In this document: positions 8,068 to 18,130 of the stretch, piece after piece
How positions within the stretch are numbered: position 1 is the stretch's first letter
Layout: each line of letters opens with the position of its first letter
NCBI GenBank assembly: GCA_902778135.1
Contig: CACYWP010000025.1
Coordinates: 1 to 42,648 of the forward strand
Length of the DNA: 42,648 nt
Origin: an uncultured Coriobacteriaceae bacterium
GTDB lineage: Bacteria; Actinomycetota; Coriobacteriia; Coriobacteriales; Atopobiaceae
Direction: 5' to 3'
Position numbers and translations under genes: made by a program
The notes under the pieces: generated by a model
The model's input: only the letters and a program-made list of their open reading frames with translations
Told to the model about the DNA's origin: nothing
The model's database searches: none

Positions 8068-8196
8068 TGGACGAAGTTGCGGATATGCGCGGTTGAAATG
8101 CGATTGCCGGAGTAGTCACGGACCGCGACCAGCGGTTTTGATGCGTGACTACTCCGGCAACCCGCTTTGCACCGCGCATATCCGCAACTTCGTCCA
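8068..8196. repeat. 129-bp palindromic element, copy 1
   Basis: The outer arms (8068-8093 and 8171-8196) are perfect 26-bp inverted repeats beginning TGGACGAAGTTGCGG. A second inverted pair lies inside (TTGCCGGAGTAGTCAC at 8104-8119, its complement at 8145-8160), so the whole unit folds into one long two-stage hairpin. A second copy of exactly the same length is at 26903-27031. It has no coding capacity and no target-site duplication is evident. It resembles a MITE or large REP-type element. Confidence 0.85.
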
Positions 8197-8285
8197 AGGC
8201 AGAGGGCTCCAGGTATCCGCCGGACATCCGGGACGGAGGGCTTCGTCCAGAGCATTCGGCAGCCTAGGCTTTCGTCCGGCCGGTT

Positions 8286-8310
8286 TTCGACCGTGGAGAA
8301 CCGTCCCAGA
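8286..8310 (-). repeat. GGGACGGTTCTCC-type dispersed repeat
   Basis: A reverse-oriented 25-bp copy of the repeat whose + form contains GGGACGGTTCTCCACGGTC. The same unit recurs at 38518, 38564, 38686 and as a triple array at 40905-41010. The rest of 8197-8408 holds related GGGACGG fragments and no gene. Confidence 0.7.
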
Positions 8311-8357
8311 CGGTCGAACCACGGGACGGAAAATCTCATCCGAGGCAGGCATCCGCA

Positions 8358-8380
8358 GGGCGGCGCCGATGGCACCGCCC
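8358..8380 (-). terminator. Hairpin terminator after GH1 enzyme B
   Basis: GGGCGG (8358-8363) pairs with CCGCCC (8375-8380), with an inner GCC/GGC stem, 28 bases beyond the GH1 stop on the minus strand. No U-tract is present. Confidence 0.5.
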
Positions 8381-8408
8381 CGCTCAGAAGACAGGCTGCT
8401 TGCGAAAC

Positions 8409-10783
<2,375 letters not shown>

Positions 10784-10962
10784 CACACCTCCCCGGCAGG
10801 CCTTCCCCTGACCACAGCCCTCCGTGCGGACGAAACGAGGGCAGACGGCTGCACGCGACACCCTCGCGGCATGCAACGACCGCCATGCCCCATCTTACCC
10901 GCAAGGCATGCCGCAGCCCCGCGACGCAAGCACATGCGACAACGCCCCATCCCGTGCAAACA

Positions 10963-11001
10963 GGACAGGCCCCGGTGCGAGACGCCCCACGATGCCTGTC
11001 C
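10963..11001 (-). terminator. Hairpin after response regulator gene
   Basis: GGACAGGC (10963-10970) and GCCTGTCC (10994-11001) form an eight-base-pair stem about 33 bases past the response regulator stop. The rest of 10784-11033 shows no gene. Confidence 0.45.
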
Positions 11002-11033
11002 CAGCTTGGCAGAACGGTCGCGCGAATCCCTCG

Positions 11034-11717
11034 CTACATCAGGATCCAGGCGTACTCCTTGGATGGCCGGCCGCCCGTCAGGTAGTTGATGCGATACACG
11101 ACTTCGTTGCAATCGATGAGGTAGTTGAGGTAGCGACGCGCAGTCACCTTCGACATCTTGATCTCCTTGGCAATGTCGTCGCTGGTCAGGTACTCACCGG
11201 GATGGCTGCGCAGACAAGTGCGGACCATCTCGAGCGTCTGGGGCAGAATCCCCTTCTTCAGGCGGTTCCCCTCTGGCGCAACGGACACGCGTGACGAGAT
11301 GACATAGTCGATCTCCTCCTGGGTGAAGGCCTCGTCGCGTTGCATGAGCTCGCGATGCGACAGGTAGCGCTTGACGGCGGACTCGAACCGCTTGTAGCTG
11401 AAGGGCTTGATGAGGTAGTCCACAACACCCAGATGCAGCGCCCGCTCGAAATGGGACACGTCGTTGGCCGCGGTGATCATGATCGCGCTGGCGTGGCACC
11501 CCCGTTCGCGCAGCTGGTGCAGCAGCTCGACCCCATCCATGTCGGGCAGGTACACATCCAACAGCATCAGGTCGACCGGATTGTCGGCGACATACTCCAA
11601 CGCATCGGCGCCCTTGCCGAACAAGGCGACTGCCGACAGCTCGGGCAGAGTCTTGAGGTACTTCTCGTTGATGGACGCCACCATGGCGTCATCCTCGACG
11701 ATAACGGTCCTAATCAT
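11034..11717 (-). CDS. DcuR/CitB-family response regulator
   Basis: A 227-residue cytoplasmic regulator. The receiver domain (1-120) has the acidic pair VEDD at 8-10, phosphoacceptor D54 in LMLLDVYLPDMDG, and the conserved Thr and Lys in MITAAND and LIKPF. The C-terminal part (about 165-227) carries a winged-helix-like DNA-binding region: YLTSDDIAKEIKMSKVTARR and YRINYLTGGRPSKEY, typical of CitB/DcuR. ATG at 11717 overlaps the kinase stop by eight bases; a second in-frame ATG at 11732 is possible. It is co-transcribed with the sensor kinase upstream. Family targets are usually C4-dicarboxylate or citrate transport genes, but none lies next to it here. Confidence 0.92.
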   Translation of the reverse strand: MIRTVIVEDDAMVASINEKYLKTLPELSAVALFGKGADALEYVADNPVDLMLLDVYLPDMDGVELLHQLRERGCHASAIMITAANDVSHFERALHLGVVDYLIKPFSYKRFESAVKRYLSHRELMQRDEAFTQEEIDYVISSRVSVAPEGNRLKKGILPQTLEMVRTCLRSHPGEYLTSDDIAKEIKMSKVTARRYLNYLIDCNEVVYRINYLTGGRPSKEYAWILM

Positions 11718-13299
11718 TCGTCTCGACACCATCCTTCGGCCCGCCTATCACCAACGAGATCGACGAGCCTATGCCCTGTTCCGACTCTATCTGCACACAT
11801 CCGCCGGAGCGCCTGGCAATCTCGCGCACCAGCTCCATGCCGTATCCGTGGGTTTCGCCCTTCGTGGAGTACCTCCCGTGGGACAGTGCGGCCACCTGTT
11901 CGGGTGACATGCCGCGACCAGTGTCATCGACCGAGATCTCCAGCGATCCTCCGCGGCATACGATGGCCAGCTCGACCTCCCGAGTGCCCTCGACGCAGCT
12001 CATCGCCTCGAAGGCGTTCTCCACCAGATTGCCCACCACCGTCACGATGTCGTGCGACGAGAGTGGCGCCCCCGTGGCGGGCAAGGTGCTGTCCGCACGC
12101 AGGGCCAGCGCTATCCCCAGCTCGCTGGCGCGGCTCATCTTGCCCAACACGAGCGCTGCCACCGCGCGATCCTCGATCTGGCGCACGACCATCTGGCTGC
12201 TTGAGGCGACCTCCTCGGACACGTCCCCAATGAGGCTCATCGCCTGCTCGGTCTCCCCCAGCTGCAACAGCCCGTAGATGACGTGCAGGCGGTTGAGGAA
12301 CTCGTGAGTCTTTGCCCGCAGCGCATCGACGATGTAATTGGTGCCCATCATCTGCTCGGTAAGGCGGACCATCTCGGTACGGTCTCGCAGGATGAGCATC
12401 GCCGTGCGGAACAGGCCCTCGCGAACGACGGCCATACTTTCGACCACGAGGCTCCGATCGTCCAGACCCACCAGCATGCCTTCCCTGACCTCGCCCGTCT
12501 CGATGCACGAGCGGACGGCGGGTGCCAGCGGGTGGCCTTCGCCGATGGCGTCCTCCGGTACCATCTTCGTTGCCGCCGCGTTCTTGAACACGATCTCGCC
12601 CTGCTCATCCACGGCCATAATCCCCTCTGCCAGACGCGCAAGGATGTCATCGCGCTGCAGATACATCCGCACGAAGGTCTGGGGCTCGTTGCCCAGCAAC
12701 GTCTTCCGGATGTTGCGCGACATGCCATATGCCAACAGCATGCCAAAACAGAAGGCCGCCGCACACACGCCCAGCATGCGCTGCGTCAAGCTCCTGCGCA
12801 CCACCTCGATGGACGAGAGGGTCTCGCTGACCATTACGAATCCCAGCATTGCACCATCGTCGTCCCGCACGCCATGAAAGGCCTGCAGCTGCGATATGTC
12901 CGGTCCGATCACCCTGCTGATGAAGGGTTCGGAACCCTGCAGCAGGCGCTTCGCCTTGTCGTCGGTGCATCTCTTCCCTATGAGCTCATGGTTGGAATGG
13001 TAGAGGCGCACGCCATCACGGTCGGCAACCATCAGATCTCCCGATGCGGCCATGCTGTTGGCGATCTCGTCCATACGGCTCAGGATGATCTCGTCCATCG
13101 ACTGTTCCCTGCAGGCCTTGATCACACCGGGATTGGTCGACATGACAAGGGCCGCATCGCTCAGCTGTCGCTCCAGATTGCGTTGCAGCTCGTTCAGCTG
13201 GTCGGGCAGGAGAAAGGCGAGGGCGAACACCAGAACGCTCCCCAAGAGCATCGCATACGACAGCAACAGCTTCTGTGCCAGAGACAGCCTTTTCAGCAT
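11710..13299 (-). CDS. DcuS/CitA-family sensor histidine kinase
   Basis: A 529-residue membrane kinase. A transmembrane helix (about 11-32) leads to an extracytoplasmic PDC/PAS sensor (33-173) with the CitA-like stretch ADRDGVRLYHSNHELIGKRC, a second helix (174-193), a cytoplasmic PAS domain (about 214-310), and the H-box THEFLNRLHVIYGLLQ with H332 as phosphorylation site. The ATPase domain shows NLVENAFEA, DTGRGM and HGYGMELV. Ligand by family analogy is a di- or tricarboxylate. No obvious Shine-Dalgarno precedes ATG 13299. The response regulator follows with an eight-base overlap. An AT-rich promoter region lies directly upstream. Confidence 0.93.
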   Translation of the reverse strand: MLKRLSLAQKLLLSYAMLLGSVLVFALAFLLPDQLNELQRNLERQLSDAALVMSTNPGVIKACREQSMDEIILSRMDEIANSMAASGDLMVADRDGVRLYHSNHELIGKRCTDDKAKRLLQGSEPFISRVIGPDISQLQAFHGVRDDDGAMLGFVMVSETLSSIEVVRRSLTQRMLGVCAAAFCFGMLLAYGMSRNIRKTLLGNEPQTFVRMYLQRDDILARLAEGIMAVDEQGEIVFKNAAATKMVPEDAIGEGHPLAPAVRSCIETGEVREGMLVGLDDRSLVVESMAVVREGLFRTAMLILRDRTEMVRLTEQMMGTNYIVDALRAKTHEFLNRLHVIYGLLQLGETEQAMSLIGDVSEEVASSSQMVVRQIEDRAVAALVLGKMSRASELGIALALRADSTLPATGAPLSSHDIVTVVGNLVENAFEAMSCVEGTREVELAIVCRGGSLEISVDDTGRGMSPEQVAALSHGRYSTKGETHGYGMELVREIARRSGGCVQIESEQGIGSSISLVIGGPKDGVETND

Positions 13300-13371
13300 G
13301 AGGGAGCGCCTAACAGGAGATGATTCGTTCTTTCGAAACGTTATCCTAATTCGGCGTTTTCATTACTTTCT

Positions 13372-13399
13372 AAAATATATCTTTAGCGTAAGCCGACAA
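13372..13399 (-). promoter_or_regulatory. Candidate promoter of the sensor kinase operon
   Basis: On the minus strand TTGTCG (13394-13399) and TATTTT (13372-13377) are spaced by 16 bases in an AT-rich stretch about 75 bases before the kinase start. Together with the hairpin at 13469-13512 it accounts for most of 13300-13605, where no gene is seen. Confidence 0.4.
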
Positions 13400-13468
13400 T
13401 TGGCCACACTCTGGCACCGCAAGCTTCCCTTGCCTGCGCCTGGGACACGCAGGTGCCCGAAATGAATG

Positions 13469-13512
13469 GAGCCAATCCGACGGACGCAGGGAGACGTCAG
13501 TCGGATTGGCTC
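13469..13512 (-). terminator. Perfect 13-bp hairpin downstream of DUF362 gene
   Basis: GAGCCAATCCGAC (13469-13481) and its exact complement (13500-13512) flank an 18-base loop, 94 bases past the DUF362 stop. The minus-strand RNA continues with a U-containing stretch (CAUUCAUUUC), so a terminator for DUF362 is most likely. It also sits upstream of the kinase promoter. Confidence 0.5.
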
Positions 13513-13605
13513 AAGCGTCACGGATATTGACGCACTCGGAAAACCCCGATACCTTCCGCTGGAAGACAAACCTACTTCGACACGTGGCACACGCGCCCCC
13601 GTCGC

Positions 13606-14631
13606 CTACCCCTCGAAGGGCACGACGTGCTGCACGGCGTCGGCAACGGCAAGCTCGACCTCGCCGTTGTCCATGTCCAGAAGCTGGTAGCGCCAGTTGC
13701 CCATGCCCAGCTCGTGCATGTAGGAGAGCTGGCGCAGGCCATGTCGGGAGGTGATGCGCTCGACCAGGTCGTGGTTGTGCACCAGTCCCGCATCGGTCAT
13801 CGCCCACACCAGGTCGACGCAGGCAGAGTCGATGGCGCAGATGTCGGTGGAGGCCAGGATGCCCACGTTGGGGGTCACGACCGGAGCGGCAGCGGTGCCC
13901 TCGCAGTCGCAGCTGACCGACATGTTGCGCATCACGTTGACATAGACGACCTGATCGCCAAAGTGGTCGATGGTGGCCTTGGTCGACTCGCTGATCTTCT
14001 CCATCAGCTCCTCCTGGGCAACCGACCACTGGCTACCCCAGCTGGCCCCATTGTCGGAGGTCTGGGCATGGATCCACTTCTTGCCCTCCTTGCCCGAGGC
14101 GCAACCGATGCCGATGTTCTTGTTGGATCCGCCAAAGCCGCCCATCATATGGCCCTTGAAGTGGGTCAGCGTCAGCATGCTGTCATAGTCGGGCAGGTGA
14201 GAGCCGACGGCCATCGTGTCGAACCACTTGCCGCCCTCGACCGGCAGCTCGACGTAGCCCTCGTCATCGGTGATATCCACCGGGCAGAAGGTCCATCCGT
14301 TGACCTTCAGGGTCTCGAGGTGCTTGGCCGTGGTGTCACGGTCGCCCTCATAGTAGGTGTTGGTCTCGATGATCGTCGCGTCGGGCAGGTCGTTGTCGAT
14401 GAGCTCCTTCACCCAGGCCGACGGGATGATGTTGGGACCGTGCTGCTCGCCGGTGTGCAGCTTGATGGCGACCTTGCCCTTCAGGGCACCGGACACCTTG
14501 GCGACTGCCTTGCGCAGGCCCTCGGGAGAGATGTCGCGCGTGAACCAGACGACGGACTGCTCGCCGTCGCGCTGGTCCATCGGGATGTAGACGTCACCGC
14601 CGGACGCTGGGTTTGCAGCATGAATGGCCAT
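13606..14631 (-). CDS. DUF362 domain-containing protein
   Basis: A 341-residue soluble protein. ATG at 14631 follows GAGGAGGG. Family-like features are SHLPDYDSMLTLTHFKGH, then GGFGGSNKNIGIGCASGKEG, and VYVNVMRNMSVSCDCEG with a C-x-C pair and PNVGILASTDICAIDSACVD. DUF362 proteins are widespread in anaerobes, often fused or adjacent to ferredoxin domains; their biochemical role is not established to my knowledge. This version lacks the CxxCxxCxxxCP ferredoxin cluster. It is monocistronic with a hairpin after it. Confidence 0.88.
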   Translation of the reverse strand: MAIHAANPASGGDVYIPMDQRDGEQSVVWFTRDISPEGLRKAVAKVSGALKGKVAIKLHTGEQHGPNIIPSAWVKELIDNDLPDATIIETNTYYEGDRDTTAKHLETLKVNGWTFCPVDITDDEGYVELPVEGGKWFDTMAVGSHLPDYDSMLTLTHFKGHMMGGFGGSNKNIGIGCASGKEGKKWIHAQTSDNGASWGSQWSVAQEELMEKISESTKATIDHFGDQVVYVNVMRNMSVSCDCEGTAAAPVVTPNVGILASTDICAIDSACVDLVWAMTDAGLVHNHDLVERITSRHGLRQLSYMHELGMGNWRYQLLDMDNGEVELAVADAVQHVVPFEG

Positions 14632-14800
14632 GGTTCCCTCCTCGTTCTCGCCCTATGGATGGAAACGATTGTACCGCTGCGAAGAGACAGGTTGGGCATG
14701 GGTCGGCAATCGTCACTGCGGGTTTGGCATCTTGCGACAGACGACAAATGCACTCTGGTTGCCCGTCACGCGACGGCAGGCAGGCGTGCCCCGCGGCCGG

Positions 14801-15733
14801 TCACACGGCGTTGCGGGTGCGAGATGCGCGCCAGCGGGCCAGCAGCTCTCCGCCCGCCTCGCTCGTCACGATGGCAACGAAGATGAGGGCAAACCCCACC
14901 AGCAGCCGCACCGTCACCCGCTCGTGAAAGACCAACACGCTGGACAGGACGCCAAACGGCGCCTCCAGCGCGGAGAGGATCGACCCCTCCGCAGGGTCCA
15001 CGATCGTCATGGCGCGGTTGAGCAGCCCGAAGCACAGGCACGAGCATGCCAGTCCCAGGAAGAGCAGCGTCGCCACATCGCCCACTGCCAGCGGAGGAGG
15101 CGCATATCCCGCATCGACGACGACGGAAGTGGCCGCCGACATCAGGGCCATGACGAGGAATTGCCAGGTGGTTGCCACCAATGCGTCCCTGTCCCTGCCC
15201 CACTTGTCCAGGATGACGAACTGGAGGGCGTAGGACACCCCGCACAGCAGCGACAGCGCATCGCCCAGCTTCAGCGGAAGACCGCCGTCCACCGCCACCA
15301 GCCCGATGCCGCAGACGCAGGTGACAGCCGCAACCACATGACGCAGGCCGGGCCTGCCCTGGCCGAACGCCCATGCGAGGAAGGGCACCATCACGCAGTA
15401 GCAGCCGGTGAGGAAGGCGTTCTTTCCCGGCGTCGTCATGGACAGGCCGATGGTCTGGGGAGCATAGGCGCCGTAGCACGTCACGCCCAGTGCGATGCCC
15501 AGCGCCACGGTGCCACGGTCCATCTCGCGCAGGAAGCGACCGCGCACCCATGCCAGCATGGCCGCCGTCGCAATCGCATTGCGCAAGGCCAGCAGGTAGA
15601 ACACGGGCATCTCGGTGACGAGCCCCTTCATGACGGTGAAGGAGTAGCCCCATATCATCGCGACAAGCAGGATGCAGAGCTTGTTGAAGCCGGGCCGGTC
15701 GATGAGACGTGGGGGCAGGGAGGGTTCGGTCAT
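14801..15733 (-). CDS. EamA/DMT-family permease
   Basis: A 310-residue membrane protein with about ten helices in two EamA repeats. The second repeat ends with the hallmark NRAMTIVDPAEGSILSALEAPFGVLSSVLVFHERVTVRLLVG split over its last helices. ATG at 15733 is preceded by GGAGG at about nine bases; upstream in-frame starts have weaker signals. Family members export or import small metabolites such as amino acids; the substrate here is unknown. It lies downstream of the aldo/keto reductase on the same strand but a strong hairpin separates them. Confidence 0.88.
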   Translation of the reverse strand: MTEPSLPPRLIDRPGFNKLCILLVAMIWGYSFTVMKGLVTEMPVFYLLALRNAIATAAMLAWVRGRFLREMDRGTVALGIALGVTCYGAYAPQTIGLSMTTPGKNAFLTGCYCVMVPFLAWAFGQGRPGLRHVVAAVTCVCGIGLVAVDGGLPLKLGDALSLLCGVSYALQFVILDKWGRDRDALVATTWQFLVMALMSAATSVVVDAGYAPPPLAVGDVATLLFLGLACSCLCFGLLNRAMTIVDPAEGSILSALEAPFGVLSSVLVFHERVTVRLLVGFALIFVAIVTSEAGGELLARWRASRTRNAV

Positions 15734-15799
15734 GGGCGGAGCCTCCGGTCGGCGCGAAAGGACACCGAAGGAGTCTATCATGCGCCGACAGGGACGAAG

Positions 15800-15836
15800 G
15801 CGCGGACCATTGGCGACCGTCACCAATGGTCCGCGC
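15800..15836 (-). terminator. Hairpin terminator after aldo/keto reductase
   Basis: A 14-bp perfect stem, CGCGGACCATTGG (15801-15813, plus one base) with CCAATGGTCCGCG (15823-15835), closes a nine-base loop between the reductase stop and the EamA start. No U-tract is present. Confidence 0.55.
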
Positions 15837-15868
15837 GTCAGCACCCAGGGAAGGCGACCCTCGTCACG

Positions 15869-16798
15869 CTATGGCAGCTGATGGCCAGCGCCAAGGTAGA
15901 CCTCGTACCACTCCTCGCGCGACATGACCCAGTCGCAGGCGGCAGCGCTCTCGCGTATGCGCTCCGGCCTGGTCGTGCCGACCAGCGCCTGCATCTTGGC
16001 CGGATAGCGCAGCACCCAGTTGATGGCGACGGCCGTCTTGGTGGTACCATGGTCGGCGGCGATGCGGTCGAGCGCCTCGTTGAGTCCGGCATAGTCCGGG
16101 TCGTCCAGGAAGACCCCGCCGAAGTAGCCGTGCTGCAGCACGCTCCATGCCTGGATGGCCATGTCATGGTCGTCACAGTACTCGAGGATCCCCCCGTCGC
16201 GCATGACGGCGGCATCGTTCTCCATGTTCGCGTTGAAGAACGCGTCAAACATCGGGGTGAAGGCGGCCGACATCTGGACCTGGTTGGCTGCCAGCGGGAA
16301 CGGCAGCACACGGGCCAGGCGTCGCATCATCGCAGGGTTCTGGTTGGACACGCCGAAGTCGATGACCTTGCCGGCGTCATGCAGCTCCTCGAAGGCGCGC
16401 GCGATCTCGTCGGGCTCCATCAGCGCGTCGGGACGGTGCAGCAGCAGCGAGTCGACGTGGTCGGTCTGCAAGGCGCGCAGGCTGTTGTCCACTGACTCCA
16501 TGATGTGCTCGTAGGAGAAGTCGAAGTAGTTGGCCTTCACGCGCGGATGGGGGCGAATGCCCAGCTTGGTCTGCAACCAGACGCGGTCGCGCAGCCCCGG
16601 TCGCGCGGCGAACGCCGAGCCGATGATGCCCTCGGACGGGCCATAGATCGGTGCGGTGTCGACGGCATTGATGCCGCAGTCCAAACCGCACTCGATGAGG
16701 TCTGCCACCTGCTCGCCCGTCTTTCCCCCGATGCGCATCATGCCCAGGACGACCTCGGAAACCTTGGTGCCGTTGACGCCATACTCGATGTAACGCAT
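15869..16798 (-). CDS. Aldo/keto reductase
   Basis: A 309-residue NADP(H)-dependent oxidoreductase of the AKR barrel fold. ATG at 16798 follows GGGGAGGAG. The catalytic tetrad is visible as D47 (NAVDTAPIYG), Y52, K78 (LQTKLGI) and H121 (LLLHRPDAL). GTTRPERI near the C-terminus is the cofactor phosphate-binding segment. It resembles the YdhF subgroup. The natural aldehyde or ketone substrate cannot be inferred. Confidence 0.92.
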   Translation of the reverse strand: MRYIEYGVNGTKVSEVVLGMMRIGGKTGEQVADLIECGLDCGINAVDTAPIYGPSEGIIGSAFAARPGLRDRVWLQTKLGIRPHPRVKANYFDFSYEHIMESVDNSLRALQTDHVDSLLLHRPDALMEPDEIARAFEELHDAGKVIDFGVSNQNPAMMRRLARVLPFPLAANQVQMSAAFTPMFDAFFNANMENDAAVMRDGGILEYCDDHDMAIQAWSVLQHGYFGGVFLDDPDYAGLNEALDRIAADHGTTKTAVAINWVLRYPAKMQALVGTTRPERIRESAAACDWVMSREEWYEVYLGAGHQLP

Positions 16799-16993
16799 GC
16801 TCCTCCCCTTCCTGCCTGGCGACACCCCCACTCACGTCACCTCAACAATACGTCATAGGATGATGCTCGCTGCCAGGTCTCGGCATACGGTCGTCATGGG
16901 AGAGGCGCACCGCGATTCGGGGCAAACGACGGCGTCCAGCGGCAGGCCCCGTGGGCGGCAACCCTCGTCCTTTTCTGTCCGGCGTCCATGCGA

Positions 16994-17012
16994 TACTATC
17001 GAACACAGGTTC
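16994..17012 (+). promoter_or_regulatory. SOS-box-like palindrome with -10 hexamer
   Basis: GAACACAGGTTC (17001-17012) is an inverted repeat GAAC-N4-GTTC, the core of LexA boxes of Gram-positive and actinobacterial type (CGAAC-N4-GTTCG); the left flank C matches and the right flank T does not. TACTAT at 16994-16999 directly before it could be the -10. It lies 21 bases before the start codon of the small protein gene. Confidence 0.45.
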
Positions 17013-17032
17013 TATGTCTGGAGGCGAGGCGC

Positions 17033-17320
17033 ATGGGTTTGTACAGACCGCGGGCAGAGGCAAACGACCGCAAGAAGAAGTACGTTGAGGTCATCGCCGA
17101 CCATTCGGAGGAGGGAACCGTGCGACCCCTCACCATCATCTGGGGCACCGGGGTTCGCTATGAGATAGACAAGGTCCTCGAGGCCCGTCAGGCCCACTCG
17201 TTGAAGACGGGGGGCACGGGCATCCGCTTCACCGTCCGCATCAACGGACAGACGACCTACCTGTGGTACGAGGGGCCTCGCTGGTTCGTCGAGGCCAAGA
17301 CCGTTGCCATGCCCGACTGA
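17033..17320 (+). CDS. Conserved-looking small protein behind an SOS-box-like site
   Basis: A 95-residue soluble protein. ATG at 17033 is supported by GGAGG eight bases upstream; the in-frame ATG at 16988 would lie across the putative LexA site. The sequence has a strongly coding composition: a basic N-terminus (RPRAEANDRKKKY), then GTGVRYEIDKVLEARQAHS, GIRFTVRINGQTTYLWYEG and RWFVEAK. The aromatic-rich beta pattern ending in WFVE recalls small proteins of the DUF6504 kind associated with actinobacterial SOS mutagenesis genes, but I am not sure of this. Function unknown; damage-inducible expression is inferred from the upstream site. Confidence 0.7.
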   Translation: MGLYRPRAEANDRKKKYVEVIADHSEEGTVRPLTIIWGTGVRYEIDKVLEARQAHSLKTGGTGIRFTVRINGQTTYLWYEGPRWFVEAKTVAMPD

Positions 17321-17348
17321 TGCGCCGCCGTCGTCCCCCGCCTGGTGC

Positions 17349-17380
17349 AGGGCCCCATGCCCCCGACTGGCACGGGCCCT
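17349..17380. terminator. Hairpin between convergent genes
   Basis: AGGGCCC (17349-17355) and GGGCCCT (17374-17380) form a seven-base-pair stem between the small protein gene and the NUDIX gene, which end toward each other. It could serve both. Confidence 0.4.
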
Positions 17381-17389
17381 CGTCCACGC

Positions 17390-18058
17390 TCAGAACCCAC
17401 CCTGCCATAGGTCGCAGGCGAAGTAGGTCATCGCCGCCCATGCGACGAGGGGATAGTAGTGTCCGTGGGGATCGCGCCCCTGGGCGAGGATGCGCCGTGC
17501 CTGCGCTTTGGTCACCAGCTCGAACCCATCGAAGCGCTCGCTGCCCTCCGCGCCGGCATGCGAGAGCGACGACAGGTCGTCCAGATTGGCCACCGCGCAC
17601 AGCAGCGCCGTGCTCTCGTCGGTCATGCCCGGCGAGTTGAACAGCAGCGGGTTGACGACGGACACGGTGTCGCCCTCGGTCAGTCGTATGCCCGTCTCCT
17701 CGGCAATCTCGCGCACCATCGCCGCGACGCAGGGGTCTCCCTCGTCCTGGTCACGCGCATCGACCAGTCCCGAGGGGATGCCCAGCACGTACTGGCCCGT
17801 CGGATAGCGATACTCGTAGGACAGCACCATGCGTGGCTCGTCATCCGGCGTCACCACCACCAGGCAGGCGCTGACCGCATCGGGCAGCACCTGGTCGAGC
17901 TGCTCGGGCTCCAGGGAGGCCAGCAGGTCCTCGCCCGTGCGCCTCGATGCCTCGAGGTAGTGGTACCCATCGGGGTACACCAAGTCGTACAGACGCACGA
18001 ATGGTGTCTGCGTCAAATCCTTGACCTGCGGCTTTCCCGGGTTCTGGCTCTCTGGCAT
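17390..18058 (-). CDS. NUDIX hydrolase (ADP-ribose pyrophosphatase-like)
   Basis: A 222-residue protein. ATG at 18058 has a weak GGAG-like site. The NUDIX helix REIAEETGI is present with SGLVDARDQDEGD before it. The usual Glu seven residues before the Arg is Asp here, and the loop is slightly longer than the G-x5-E-x7-REUXEEXGU pattern. PTGQYVLGIPSG matches the ADP-ribose pyrophosphatase subgroup. Family reaction: cleavage of nucleoside diphosphate linked to another moiety. The upstream ABC exporter genes end only 13 bases before the gene-proximal region (18118-18131), so read-through is possible. Confidence 0.85.
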   Translation of the reverse strand: MPESQNPGKPQVKDLTQTPFVRLYDLVYPDGYHYLEASRRTGEDLLASLEPEQLDQVLPDAVSACLVVVTPDDEPRMVLSYEYRYPTGQYVLGIPSGLVDARDQDEGDPCVAAMVREIAEETGIRLTEGDTVSVVNPLLFNSPGMTDESTALLCAVANLDDLSSLSHAGAEGSERFDGFELVTKAQARRILAQGRDPHGHYYPLVAWAAMTYFACDLWQGGF

Positions 18059-18130
18059 CGTTCCGCTCCGTTCAGTCGGCTGCAATTGGGTCACGCCTTC
18101 CCACAGGCATGCGACCATCTCCTCAGACCG

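Noticed and set aside
8009..8227. Small protein genes containing DEVADMRG
   Set aside because: These frames are translations of the arms of the 129-bp palindromic element and occur in both orientations.
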